This document shows positions 30,052 through 38,984 of a DNA stretch of 49,504 nt, one piece after another. The stretch's first letter is position 1. The number at the start of each line of letters is the position of its first letter. The translations under genes were made by a program, and so were the position numbers. The notes beneath the pieces are model-generated. The model searched no databases. It saw nothing but the letters and a program-made list of their open reading frames with translations, and had not been told where the DNA came from. Origin of the DNA: Candidatus Berkelbacteria bacterium Licking1014_7 (GTDB taxonomy: Bacteria; Patescibacteriota; UBA1384; GWA2-35-9; CG2-30-39-44); assembly GCA_007376535.1 (NCBI GenBank), contig VMGK01000008.1:1-49504 (forward strand), read 5' to 3'.

Positions 30052-30888
30052 TCACACAAACGTAAATACTATAATCGCGCCGATCGCCAACATACCAAAA
30101 ATATACTTAATTTGCAATTTCTCGCGCAAAACAATTTTATCCAAAATCAAAACCAAAAACGGACTCAAGACCAAAATCATTGTCGTTGACACCACCCCTA
30201 ATTTATCATACCCGACATACTGAATTATTTTGAAAAGCGCGCCGAAAAGCCCTACTCCCAACACGCCTCCCCATTGCTTCTTTGAGATATTAGAAAATTT
30301 TACTGGTTTAATCGCGGTAAACGTAATTGCCACCAAAAGCGCGCGGGAAAAATAAAGCGCGGCTGGCGACCAAACCGCTAACAAACTTTTTACCACCACT
30401 GCTTCCAGCGCAATTAAAATTACTGCCACCAGCAACCACTTATCGTACTGGCTAAAATTAAAATGCTGTTTTTTAATATGAGTTAAAATCAATACTACAC
30501 TGACTGCTATTGCTGCTAATAAATGTTTCACTTCCCGTTCCTCAGGCAAAAACAAAGCCGAAGCCACAACCGTGAACAGCGGAGCGGTCATCACAATCAA
30601 CTCGTAATGATCCAGTTCTTCGCGCCAAAGCGCCTGAGTATTTAGCCAATTCCACCAAACTGCCAACGTCACCATCGCGCCGAATAATAGTAAAAATTTC
30701 AGACCCGTTGCTTCAGCGGCGTCAAGATACCCAAACCAGTAAAGGGATAAAGCGCTGAACCCTGCCAGCGACCAGAAGATTAAAGTATTAAAATAGTTGC
30801 AGGTTAATTTTTGTTTTGCCAATGTCCATTTACTGATTATTACTGCGGAAATATCTGCCGCCACTGCTAAAAAAATTAAATAAAACAT
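30052..30888 (-). CDS. EamA/DMT-family transporter
   Basis: About 10 hydrophobic segments with two EamA-like halves. Confidence 0.78.
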   Translation of the reverse strand: MFYLIFLAVAADISAVIISKWTLAKQKLTCNYFNTLIFWSLAGFSALSLYWFGYLDAAEATGLKFLLLFGAMVTLAVWWNWLNTQALWREELDHYELIVMTAPLFTVVASALFLPEEREVKHLLAAIAVSVVLILTHIKKQHFNFSQYDKWLLVAVILIALEAVVVKSLLAVWSPAALYFSRALLVAITFTAIKPVKFSNISKKQWGGVLGVGLFGALFKIIQYVGYDKLGVVSTTMILVLSPFLVLILDKIVLREKLQIKYIFGMLAIGAIIVFTFV

Positions 30889-30891
30889 ATA

Positions 30892-32328
30892 TTAAATTCT
30901 CGGGAAAAGCGCCACTGGTTTTAAGGTTTTCAACTGCCTTAAAATCTCTTGATTAGTTTGCGGCAAAAATGGTTCTAATTCTATGGCAATTTCGTAAATA
31001 CCATTATTCAATTTTTGCAGTTCAATATTTTTGCCCTTTTCCCAAAGCCGATTTTGCGAAATAAAATTATTCCAATATCTTACAGAATCCCAAATTTCAC
31101 TTAATTTTTTATTTTTAATTTGAATTTTTGATTTTTGTCCCGAACTTGTTTCGGGGATTTTTAATTTCGCGAAAAGCGGTATACTTCTCTGAATTAAATT
31201 GCCCAATTCATTTGCCAATAATCCATTATAAATCTCCTCAAACCGTTTTTGCGACCAGTCGCCATCGCCAAATTCTGACAATTCTTTCAACAAATAAAAA
31301 CGCACGCTATCTGTACCGTATTTTTCAATATATTCTAACGGATCTATCACATTGCCTAACGTCTTGGACATTTTTTGACCGATTGACTGAATAAACCCGT
31401 GCACGCGAATCTCGTCAGGCAGTCGCAAGCCGGCTGACATTAACATTCCCAGCCAAATTAAGCCGTGAAAACGCAAAATATCCTTTCCGATAAAATGAAT
31501 AATTCTATCAAAACTCTGCCATTTTTTTGTTATCTGGCTAAAATTTTCTTGCTTCAAACCTAACCCTGAAATATAATTAATCAGCGCGTCGCACCAGACA
31601 TAGATCGTCTGATAATTGCGAATTGATAATTGCGAATTGATAATTTTTTCTTTTTCTTTTTTCCTTTTTCTATCGGTGCCATCAGGCACCGACACGCCCC
31701 ATGGTAGTTTATCGCTCGAACGGGAGAAAGAAATGTCCTCCGCATCTTTAACAAGATTTAAGAGTTCGTTTTTCCGACTTTGGGGATATATTCTAATTTC
31801 GTCTTTTTCTATCGCCTTAAATATCCGATCTTTATATTTTTCTAATCGAAAAAAATAATTTACCTCTTTAATCTTTTCTGGCGCTTTTTTATGATACGGA
31901 CATTTTCCGTTTTGCAAATCGCGTTTTAAGACAAAGGCTTCGCAATCCACACAATATAGTCCTTCGTATGCTTTTAAGTATATATCTTTTGATTTTTCCA
32001 GCAATTTCCAAAACTCTTGGGCAATTTTTTTATGATAAGCGCTTGAAGTACGGATAAAATTATCTTGCGAGATATTTAATTTTTTAGTCAAGGCAAAAAA
32101 CAAGGCGCTGTTTTGATCAACAAAATCTTGCGTCTTGATATTTTCTTTTTGCGCCGCGTCCTGAATTTTCTGACCATTTTCATCAGTGCCAGTCAAGAAA
32201 AACACTTGGTTTGTCTGGCGCAGTTGGCGCGCCAAAACATCAGCCAGCACCAACTCCCATGCGTGCCCAATATGGGGCTTAGCATTAGCATAAGCAATTG
32301 AGGTAGTAATCAAAATATTTTTCTTCAT
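30892..32328 (-). CDS. metG: Methionyl-tRNA synthetase with in-frame repeat insertions
   Basis: TTSIAYANAKPHIGHAWE, FLTGTDENGQKIQ, KMSKTLGN. In-frame palindrome encodes PETSSGQKSK. Confidence 0.95.
   Translation of the reverse strand: MKKNILITTSIAYANAKPHIGHAWELVLADVLARQLRQTNQVFFLTGTDENGQKIQDAAQKENIKTQDFVDQNSALFFALTKKLNISQDNFIRTSSAYHKKIAQEFWKLLEKSKDIYLKAYEGLYCVDCEAFVLKRDLQNGKCPYHKKAPEKIKEVNYFFRLEKYKDRIFKAIEKDEIRIYPQSRKNELLNLVKDAEDISFSRSSDKLPWGVSVPDGTDRKRKKEKEKIINSQLSIRNYQTIYVWCDALINYISGLGLKQENFSQITKKWQSFDRIIHFIGKDILRFHGLIWLGMLMSAGLRLPDEIRVHGFIQSIGQKMSKTLGNVIDPLEYIEKYGTDSVRFYLLKELSEFGDGDWSQKRFEEIYNGLLANELGNLIQRSIPLFAKLKIPETSSGQKSKIQIKNKKLSEIWDSVRYWNNFISQNRLWEKGKNIELQKLNNGIYEIAIELEPFLPQTNQEILRQLKTLKPVALFPRI
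31137..31157. repeat. Palindromic insertion inside metG
   Basis: GTCCCGAACTTGTTTCGGGGA; longer match to the endoQ copy TTTTTGATTTTTGTCCCGAA(C/T)TTGTTTCGGG. Confidence 0.85.
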
Positions 32329-32330
32329 AG

Positions 32331-32491
32331 AGACCTCTTGCGTAATAATTTTCGCAACGAAATTTTCAGATTTTGAGCGAGGCAAAGCAAAAATTTTGAG
32401 ACATATACAGAGTATCTGTTGAAAAATTTTTGCAAAGCCGCAGCCAAAAATATGGAAATTGCAGTAGAAAGATTATTGCGCGAGAGGTCTA
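32331..32491. repeat. R4 MITE-like element with terminal inverted repeats
   Basis: AGACCTCTTGCGTAATAAT ... TTATTGCGCGAGAGGTCTA; left half recurs at 21046-21078. Confidence 0.7.
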
Positions 32492-32523
32492 TAGAACAAT
32501 CATAGCAAAAAACCAACCTAAAA

Positions 32524-33858
32524 TCAAAACAAACTTTTTTGGGCGGATTTTTCCCGATCCCCGTCTTTGAAAACTTTCACTTTTCCAAACTCGCCGTCAT
32601 AGCCCGGATCAATAAAAATATCGCCTTTCCGAACCCGCATAATCCCTTCAATAATCCGCTCGTTTGTCTGATTTTTCAAATCGCTCGGGCTTACATCTTC
32701 TAAAATTGCCAACTCTGAACCGAATTCCCGAATCAATCTCGTATATTCGTTTTTGACTGTCAAAGTATTTTCGCCCACCCGAAAACTTTCAGCGATAATT
32801 TGCGACAATTGAACCAAGGACTTATAAGACGCTGGATTTTCGGGTTTTCCCCCCACCGGACGATCCGCCAGTTCATCAACCCGATAAATCACCCCCAGAG
32901 TCATTGGTCTGCCACACTTTGGACACAAATTTTCATCTGCAACTTTTGATTTTTGTCCCGAATTTGTTTCGGGATTGATTTTTGATTTATTTTTATGGTC
33001 GGTCTTGTATCCGCAGGCGCGGTGCCCGGACCAATGGTATTTTCCTTCCTCCGGATAAAATTCTATCGTATAGGCAAAATGCGAGTTATTCTCATTAAAA
33101 CCGTGTTCACGAAAATTAGCGCTCCCCTCTTTTAACATTTTTCTTAACAAATCATAAGTAAGCGCTTCGCCTTTTTTCAGATAAAATATATTCGCTTCGC
33201 GCGCAATATTGCCCAACGAATGCCCATCGCCGTTTGACACTAACGCAAAATTATCCAAGTCGGACACGCGCCAATTCATCGCTGGATCTGACGAAAGTCC
33301 GGTTTCCACCGCCAAAATTCTTGATGTTAAGTCGCGAAAACATTCTTTAATACTGTCATAACCGGATTTTGACCCAAGCACAGAAAACCAAGGCGTCCAA
33401 ATATGCGCCGGTATTATAATCGCGCGTTGGTCGCATTCCAGCGCGATTTTTGCCAAATTGTAGGCGGAAATTCCCAAAATCGGTCGCCCGTCAGAATATA
33501 AATTCCCGATATTGGTTAATCGCTCGTTAAATTTTTCCACTGCCGCAAAATTAGGCATTAAAAACACCAAATGGATTCTGCGCACTTTGCCAAATTCAGC
33601 ATAAATGCAAGAAATCTCAGTAGATAAAACAAATTTTATCTCGTCGCTCTCACCCTTTAATTGGTAAAGTCCGCTACCCGCCTCGGCTAAATTTTTTTTG
33701 AGTGCTGAAAACCAAAACGGATGGGTAAAATCCGCTGTGCCCAATAAATTTACACCTTTGTATTTGGCCCACAACCGCAAATTTTCCAATGTCATTTCGG
33801 CTGAAGTGGCGCGGGAAAATTTAGAGTGAAAATGTAAATCAGCCACTATTTTTTGCAT
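32524..33858 (-). CDS. EndoQ-like PHP-domain endonuclease
   Basis: ADLHFHSKFSRATS, STEISCIY, VSNGDGHSLGN and CxxC zinc region, as in PHP/EndoQ proteins often labelled UvrD-like. Confidence 0.8.
   Translation of the reverse strand: MQKIVADLHFHSKFSRATSAEMTLENLRLWAKYKGVNLLGTADFTHPFWFSALKKNLAEAGSGLYQLKGESDEIKFVLSTEISCIYAEFGKVRRIHLVFLMPNFAAVEKFNERLTNIGNLYSDGRPILGISAYNLAKIALECDQRAIIIPAHIWTPWFSVLGSKSGYDSIKECFRDLTSRILAVETGLSSDPAMNWRVSDLDNFALVSNGDGHSLGNIAREANIFYLKKGEALTYDLLRKMLKEGSANFREHGFNENNSHFAYTIEFYPEEGKYHWSGHRACGYKTDHKNKSKINPETNSGQKSKVADENLCPKCGRPMTLGVIYRVDELADRPVGGKPENPASYKSLVQLSQIIAESFRVGENTLTVKNEYTRLIREFGSELAILEDVSPSDLKNQTNERIIEGIMRVRKGDIFIDPGYDGEFGKVKVFKDGDREKSAQKSLF
32955..32975. repeat. 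Palindromic insertion inside the EndoQ-like gene
   Basis: GTCCCGAATTTGTTTCGGGAT encoding PETNSGQKSK, same frame as the metG copy. Confidence 0.85.
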
Positions 33859-33927
33859 AAAATCATTATGACATAAATACTATTCCTAATCAAACACGCA
33901 TATTATCTCAAATTATCGCGTATTACC

Positions 33928-34626
33928 CTAGAATTTTTTTACCACAAACCAAAAAGTTAATAAAATTATTTTAGAATCAAACCAAATTGATTTTTTACAA
34001 ATATACTCCAAATCATAAAAAAGTTTCTTTTCTGGCTCAAAAGAAGTGGCGCGATGAATCTGCGCCCAGCCAGTAATGCCGGGCTTAACTGCCAGACGGT
34101 TTTGCCAATTTTTAACTTCGCTGGAAAATTGCCGATGAAAATACGGCACTTCCGGCCGCGGACCGACAAAATTCATCTCCCCCTTAAGAATATTAAAAAG
34201 TTGCGGCAGTTCATCAAGATAGGTAAAACGCAAAAATTTTCCCAATTTGGTAATGCTTGGGTCATCGCCTCGTACTAATTGCGGACCGTTTTTCTCCGCA
34301 TCTTTTTTCATGGTGCGAAATTTGTAAAAAGTAAATACCTTGCCATTTTTTCCCACTCGCTGGCTGGTAAAAAATATCGGTCCAACTGATGTAATTTTAA
34401 TCAAAATCGACACTAACACCAAAATTGGCAGAAGCAAAATTAGACAAAACAGAACAAAAATAAAGGGTATTAAACCGCAGGGCAAGCCCTGCAGCCATAA
34501 GGAATTCCCCCGCCAAGGCGGGGGGGTACTAACCCTTTTTTTGTCAACTTCGCTCGGACGCTGTGTACGAGAATACTCGTCCACGCGCTCCTCGCTCGTT
34601 GAAATAAATCTGCCTATCCTAAACAT
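33928..34626 (-). CDS. Bacterial sugar transferase (initiating polyprenyl-P glycosyl-1-phosphate transferase)
   Basis: GPIFFTSQRVGKNGKVFTFYKFRTM, LGKFLRFTYLDELPQLFNILKGEMNFVGPRPE. Confidence 0.9.
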   Translation of the reverse strand: MFRIGRFISTSEERVDEYSRTQRPSEVDKKRVSTPPPWRGNSLWLQGLPCGLIPFIFVLFCLILLLPILVLVSILIKITSVGPIFFTSQRVGKNGKVFTFYKFRTMKKDAEKNGPQLVRGDDPSITKLGKFLRFTYLDELPQLFNILKGEMNFVGPRPEVPYFHRQFSSEVKNWQNRLAVKPGITGWAQIHRATSFEPEKKLFYDLEYICKKSIWFDSKIILLTFWFVVKKF

Positions 34627-35566
34627 TAAAACCTCTTTTCATGGCACAACTTCGGCGGATAAAACAGCGAAACGAAAATAAATTGATGGCATTTAATCGC
34701 CGCGCCTTTTTTACCTTACTGAATAAAATTAAGCGCCATAAAATTTTTGCTGCCCACACTATTAGCATCACCAAACGATATAATTCTGCCCGCTGCCTGC
34801 CAAAATGTTTGTCAAAAAAATAATACATTGATTTGTGCGCTTCCAAAAAAATCAATTCCGCTGGCACTGTCCGGGAGCTTTTTCCGCCATAATGAATAAC
34901 TTTGATGGCCGGATAAAACCACACCTCCCGATGATGTTTTTCTAACCGCAAACACAAATCAACATCTTCGCCATATAAAAAAAATTCTCTGTCCCAGCCG
35001 CCAATTAAATTAAAAACCGTTCGTTTGATCAATAAATTTCCGCCAGAAACCGACGGCGCCTTTTTGATTAAATGTTTTTGTTTATAATTCAAATGATAAC
35101 GATTGTATAAACGACTTTTCTTAAATTTTCTAGCCAAGCCGATTTCTTCGCAAAATTCATACCAAACTGTTGGATGCTCGCGTCCGCCCCAAAAAAATTT
35201 TTCATCCGAGGAAATTGCCAGAGGCGCAACCGCGCCAAAACCAGCTTTTTTGTCAAAATATTTAATCATTTGGTAAATACTTTCTGTAAGCGCAACATCA
35301 GGATTGATGAAAAAAATATATTTGCCCCGAGCTTTTCTGGCTCCCTGATTGTTGGCGCGCGAAAAACCAAAATTTTCTTGATTTTCAATTAATTTTACTT
35401 GAGAAAACTTGGTTTTTATCAATTCAACAATCTTGTCTGACGAATTATTATCCACCACAATAATTTCGTAGTCAAAATCAACGCAATGTTTAATAATTGA
35501 TTGTAAACATAGCCCGATATATTTTTGAGAATTAAACGCAACAATAATAATAGATACTAATGGCAT
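34619..35566 (-). CDS. Glycosyltransferase family 2
   Basis: PLVSIIIVAFNSQKYIGLCLQSI, VDNNSSD, FGFSRANNQG, WDREFFLYGEDVDLCLR. Confidence 0.9.
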   Translation of the reverse strand: MPLVSIIIVAFNSQKYIGLCLQSIIKHCVDFDYEIIVVDNNSSDKIVELIKTKFSQVKLIENQENFGFSRANNQGARKARGKYIFFINPDVALTESIYQMIKYFDKKAGFGAVAPLAISSDEKFFWGGREHPTVWYEFCEEIGLARKFKKSRLYNRYHLNYKQKHLIKKAPSVSGGNLLIKRTVFNLIGGWDREFFLYGEDVDLCLRLEKHHREVWFYPAIKVIHYGGKSSRTVPAELIFLEAHKSMYYFFDKHFGRQRAELYRLVMLIVWAAKILWRLILFSKVKKARRLNAINLFSFRCFIRRSCAMKRGFNV

Positions 35567-36501
35567 ATTTGGTTATGATTTTTTTCAAAAAGTATATGCA
35601 GTCCCCTTTTACTGCTGGCAACGTTTTTGTGGGTTGGTGAAATAATACTCCGATCAAAATCCGATATATATTTACGCCAACTGGAAAATAAATTTAAAAT
35701 TTTTCCATAAAAAATACTTTTATTCAAATATACTTGTTCCGGATTTGGCTCTATCGCCACCCATTTAATTTTGAAACCATTGCTTCGCAAGGTCTTAAAC
35801 ATTTGCCGGCGCGCATTATTAGTCACTAAATGAGGATGTGTCTCTATAACAATTTTCAGCTTTTTTTGTTTCAAAATTCGCTCCATTCCATGAATAATTT
35901 CAATTTCGTATCCTTCAACATCCATTCTGATGATATCTGGCATTTTTTTACCTTTTATAAAACTGTCCAAGGCGCGCATTCTTACTGATTGTTTTTTGAT
36001 CAACTTAAAATCTTTGCTTAAATTTTGTTTTACATTAGACCAATTTCTTTTTTGAGAAATATTTATCTCTCCATTTTTATTCTTATCGCCTAGGGCTAAT
36101 TGAAAACTTCTGACATTGTTCAATTTGTTGTAATTGATATTTTTTTGCAAAAATAAAAAATTCTCTTTGACCGGCTCTATGGCGTAAATGGTTCCGGTTT
36201 GCCCGACCAATTTTGCCTCCTGCAAAACATAATATCCTAAATTGGCGCCAATATCTATCACCGTGTCGCCTGATTTTATCTCTTGCTCTAATCGCTTAGT
36301 CAAAAACGGCTCGCGAACACCTTTTAACATCCATAAATCGCGCGAAAATCCCAAATCTTTGGTATTTACCCACAACCAGCCAGACCTTGTTTTAACTTTG
36401 ATGTCTTTTTTTATCACACCTAACAGTTGCCATTTTATTGCAACAGTAAGCAAAGCGCTTTTGATAATTGCCACTTTAATCAATTTCAAAAAAATATTCA
36501 T
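35557..36501 (-). CDS. FkbM-family methyltransferase
   Basis: DTVIDIGANLGYYVLQEAKLVG, AIEPVKENF, IRMDVEGYEIEIIHGM. Confidence 0.88.
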   Translation of the reverse strand: MNIFLKLIKVAIIKSALLTVAIKWQLLGVIKKDIKVKTRSGWLWVNTKDLGFSRDLWMLKGVREPFLTKRLEQEIKSGDTVIDIGANLGYYVLQEAKLVGQTGTIYAIEPVKENFLFLQKNINYNKLNNVRSFQLALGDKNKNGEINISQKRNWSNVKQNLSKDFKLIKKQSVRMRALDSFIKGKKMPDIIRMDVEGYEIEIIHGMERILKQKKLKIVIETHPHLVTNNARRQMFKTLRSNGFKIKWVAIEPNPEQVYLNKSIFYGKILNLFSSWRKYISDFDRSIISPTHKNVASSKRGLHILFEKNHNQICH

Positions 36502-37748
36502 AAAAAGGACTTTTTAATTTGGTTTTCAACGATTTCTTTCGTATACCCTTTTTTAAGAAAAGCCCGGGCGTTTTTTGACAATTTTTTTCGTTTTTCTGCA
36601 TTGCGTAATAATTCTAGGGTTTTTTGAGCAAATTGCAAAGGAGTATCCGCAATCAATAATTCTCTGCCGTCTTTAACTCCCGCCAATCCGCGTGCCACTT
36701 TTTTGGTCGCAACCACCGCTGCCCCAAAAGAAAACGATTCTAAAACTTTGGTCTGCACGCCCTGCGCGATTGGCAGCGGAACAACCGCGACACTGGCTGG
36801 CTGATAATATCGGCTAACCCTTTCTACTTCTCCGGTAATAATGACATTTTTTGACGTTAATTTTTGGATTGACTGGGCTGGTTTTCGTCCCACAATATAA
36901 AACTTTACCTTGGGAATTTCTTTTTGAATATAAGGTAAGACCTTTTTGCAAAACCAGATTACTCCAACAATATTGGGAAAATATTTCATCGTTCCAACGA
37001 ATATACAGATTGCTGCGTCCCGCATTCGCGGGACTCGCAAAGGCGCATTTCTCTTACTTCCCCTTTTACTTCCCCTTTTACTTACCAGATTGGCGTAAAT
37101 CGAAACCACCCGGGTTTTTTGTTGATATTCTTCTGGGACTAATTCTTTTTCTTTTGGGGTTGACACGATTATCCGGTAAAATCGGGAAAAAGCCAAATTT
37201 TGAAAATCCTCCATTTTTTTTACTTCCCGTTTCAGCCAAAACGCGCGCCAGCGACCAACATAAGGAATATATTGATTATAACGATTGGAATCAATATCGC
37301 ATATATCAAAAATTACTTTGGTTGTTATTTTTTTATCCAGCAGGTATTGAGACGTCACTAAACTATGGCAAAAAATAAAATCATATCTTTTTTTCCGAGT
37401 CGTTTCAAAAATAACGCGCTTAAATTTTCTGGAATAAAAATACGTCACAATTGAGGGAATCTTAGGCGAAAAAAGAGCCCGGAAAAAATTTACTTTTGAA
37501 ATTATAGGATTTGTATAAACCGCTTGAGAATGGGGAAATTTTAATTTCATTTTGAGAAAATTTCGGTATTCATATTGATTTTCACACAAAACCAATATGT
37601 CTAAATTGTGTTTCCCGTTAAAAAATTCCAAAAACTGGTTGGCACGAATTTTGTCTCCTTGATTTTGAGGATAAGGCGGTCGGTTGGAAATAAATAAAAT
37701 TTTATGTCTTTTGATCATAAAAATTTTAGAAAAATTAATTTTAATCAA
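36498..37748 (-). CDS. Glycosyltransferase (GT4-like) with in-frame repeat block
   Basis: FISNRPPYPQNQGDKIRANQFL, VAVVPLPIAQGVQTKVLESFSFGAAVVATKK; contains NLVSKRGSKRGSKRNAPLRVPRMRD. Confidence 0.85.
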   Translation of the reverse strand: MIKINFSKIFMIKRHKILFISNRPPYPQNQGDKIRANQFLEFFNGKHNLDILVLCENQYEYRNFLKMKLKFPHSQAVYTNPIISKVNFFRALFSPKIPSIVTYFYSRKFKRVIFETTRKKRYDFIFCHSLVTSQYLLDKKITTKVIFDICDIDSNRYNQYIPYVGRWRAFWLKREVKKMEDFQNLAFSRFYRIIVSTPKEKELVPEEYQQKTRVVSIYANLVSKRGSKRGSKRNAPLRVPRMRDAAICIFVGTMKYFPNIVGVIWFCKKVLPYIQKEIPKVKFYIVGRKPAQSIQKLTSKNVIITGEVERVSRYYQPASVAVVPLPIAQGVQTKVLESFSFGAAVVATKKVARGLAGVKDGRELLIADTPLQFAQKTLELLRNAEKRKKLSKNARAFLKKGYTKEIVENQIKKSFL

Positions 37749-38841
37749 ATAATTTTAATATTGCCGGCATTGCTTGGCGACTAGAAAACTGTCTAACAAA
37801 TTTATAGGTGGACTCTGGCATTTCTTTTGACGCAACTAACTCCTCTATTTTTTGAACAACTTTTTCGATTGACTCTCTTTTGAAATCAAATAAAAAACCA
37901 TTTTTATTGTCAATAATTAACTCTTTTAACTCAGGCGAAAATAAAGCCACCACAGGAACTTTGCACGCCATTGCCTCAAGCATAGACAACGACATCCCTT
38001 CAAATAACGAACAGGACAAAAAAATATCGCTGGCTTGATAAAACTTGGCTAAGTCATTCTGACTCATCCAAGGGAAAAAAATAACTTTCTTTTCCAAATT
38101 AAATTTTTTGGTCAGATTTTTCAATTTATTTTCCCTCTCACCAGAACCAATAATTAAAAATACCGATGCGGAATTTTTTTGATTATACTTGGCAAAAATT
38201 TTCAAACTCAAACAAATTTGCTTGGAAAGCGCCAAACGACCAGTGTAAATAAATATTACCTTTCCCGAAAAACCGATTGCCTTTTTAACCCTTAGTTTAT
38301 TTCTGGGAAAAAAAGTATTTTTTTGATAAAAATTGGGTGTGTAAATAAATTTTTTCCTATAAGACCGGTAATGTTTGTGATAATAATTTAAATCCGGTAA
38401 ATTAAGCAAAAAAATCTTGTCACATAAAGACACGGCCATTCTTTCCGCAATTTTAACCAGCCAGGATTTTAGCGCGTTTTTTCTAAAAGGAAAAGTATGC
38501 GATCCTCTTCGACCATGGATGGTCAAAAAAATTTTCGGTCGGTTTTTCAACCATAATAAAGTTGACGCATAATATATCTGATGAAACCAAACCGCGTCAA
38601 GACCCAAAAATTTTTTCCTTTTTTTAAGCAAATCAAAAAAAAATTGAAACGAAATCGGCAGTAAGCCAAAAACTTTTTTGCGATATTTTAATTGGCAAGT
38701 CGCGCCTCTCCCATTACAACCAAAATAAGAAAATTGATAAAATTTTGATTTATTATCCAAAAAATTTTTAATATATAAACCCACGCTTGATACATGCTTT
38801 TGACTTAAATCCTCCCAATGGAAAATCGCAATTTTTTTCAT
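37741..38841 (-). CDS. Glycosyltransferase family 4
   Basis: IFIYTGRLALSKQ, FYQASDIFLSCSLFEGMSLSMLEAMACKVPVVAL. Confidence 0.9.
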   Translation of the reverse strand: MKKIAIFHWEDLSQKHVSSVGLYIKNFLDNKSKFYQFSYFGCNGRGATCQLKYRKKVFGLLPISFQFFFDLLKKRKKFLGLDAVWFHQIYYASTLLWLKNRPKIFLTIHGRRGSHTFPFRKNALKSWLVKIAERMAVSLCDKIFLLNLPDLNYYHKHYRSYRKKFIYTPNFYQKNTFFPRNKLRVKKAIGFSGKVIFIYTGRLALSKQICLSLKIFAKYNQKNSASVFLIIGSGERENKLKNLTKKFNLEKKVIFFPWMSQNDLAKFYQASDIFLSCSLFEGMSLSMLEAMACKVPVVALFSPELKELIIDNKNGFLFDFKRESIEKVVQKIEELVASKEMPESTYKFVRQFSSRQAMPAILKLFD

Positions 38842-38984
38842 ATTACATATTATAATATAAAATACGACTTATGCCCACCTTCCCTATAAAAACATTTTCG
38901 CCGGCTAATTGACTTCGAGCGCCATCTATCCCGCGGAGAAGCAATTAGACAAGAAAATGGAATTATGGCGTGGGTCGTATAAAA

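Noticed and set aside
32325-32516. 63-aa minus ORF MVFCYDCSIDLSRNN...
   Set aside because: It lies within the R4 inverted-repeat element, has no SD, and is better explained as repeat sequence.
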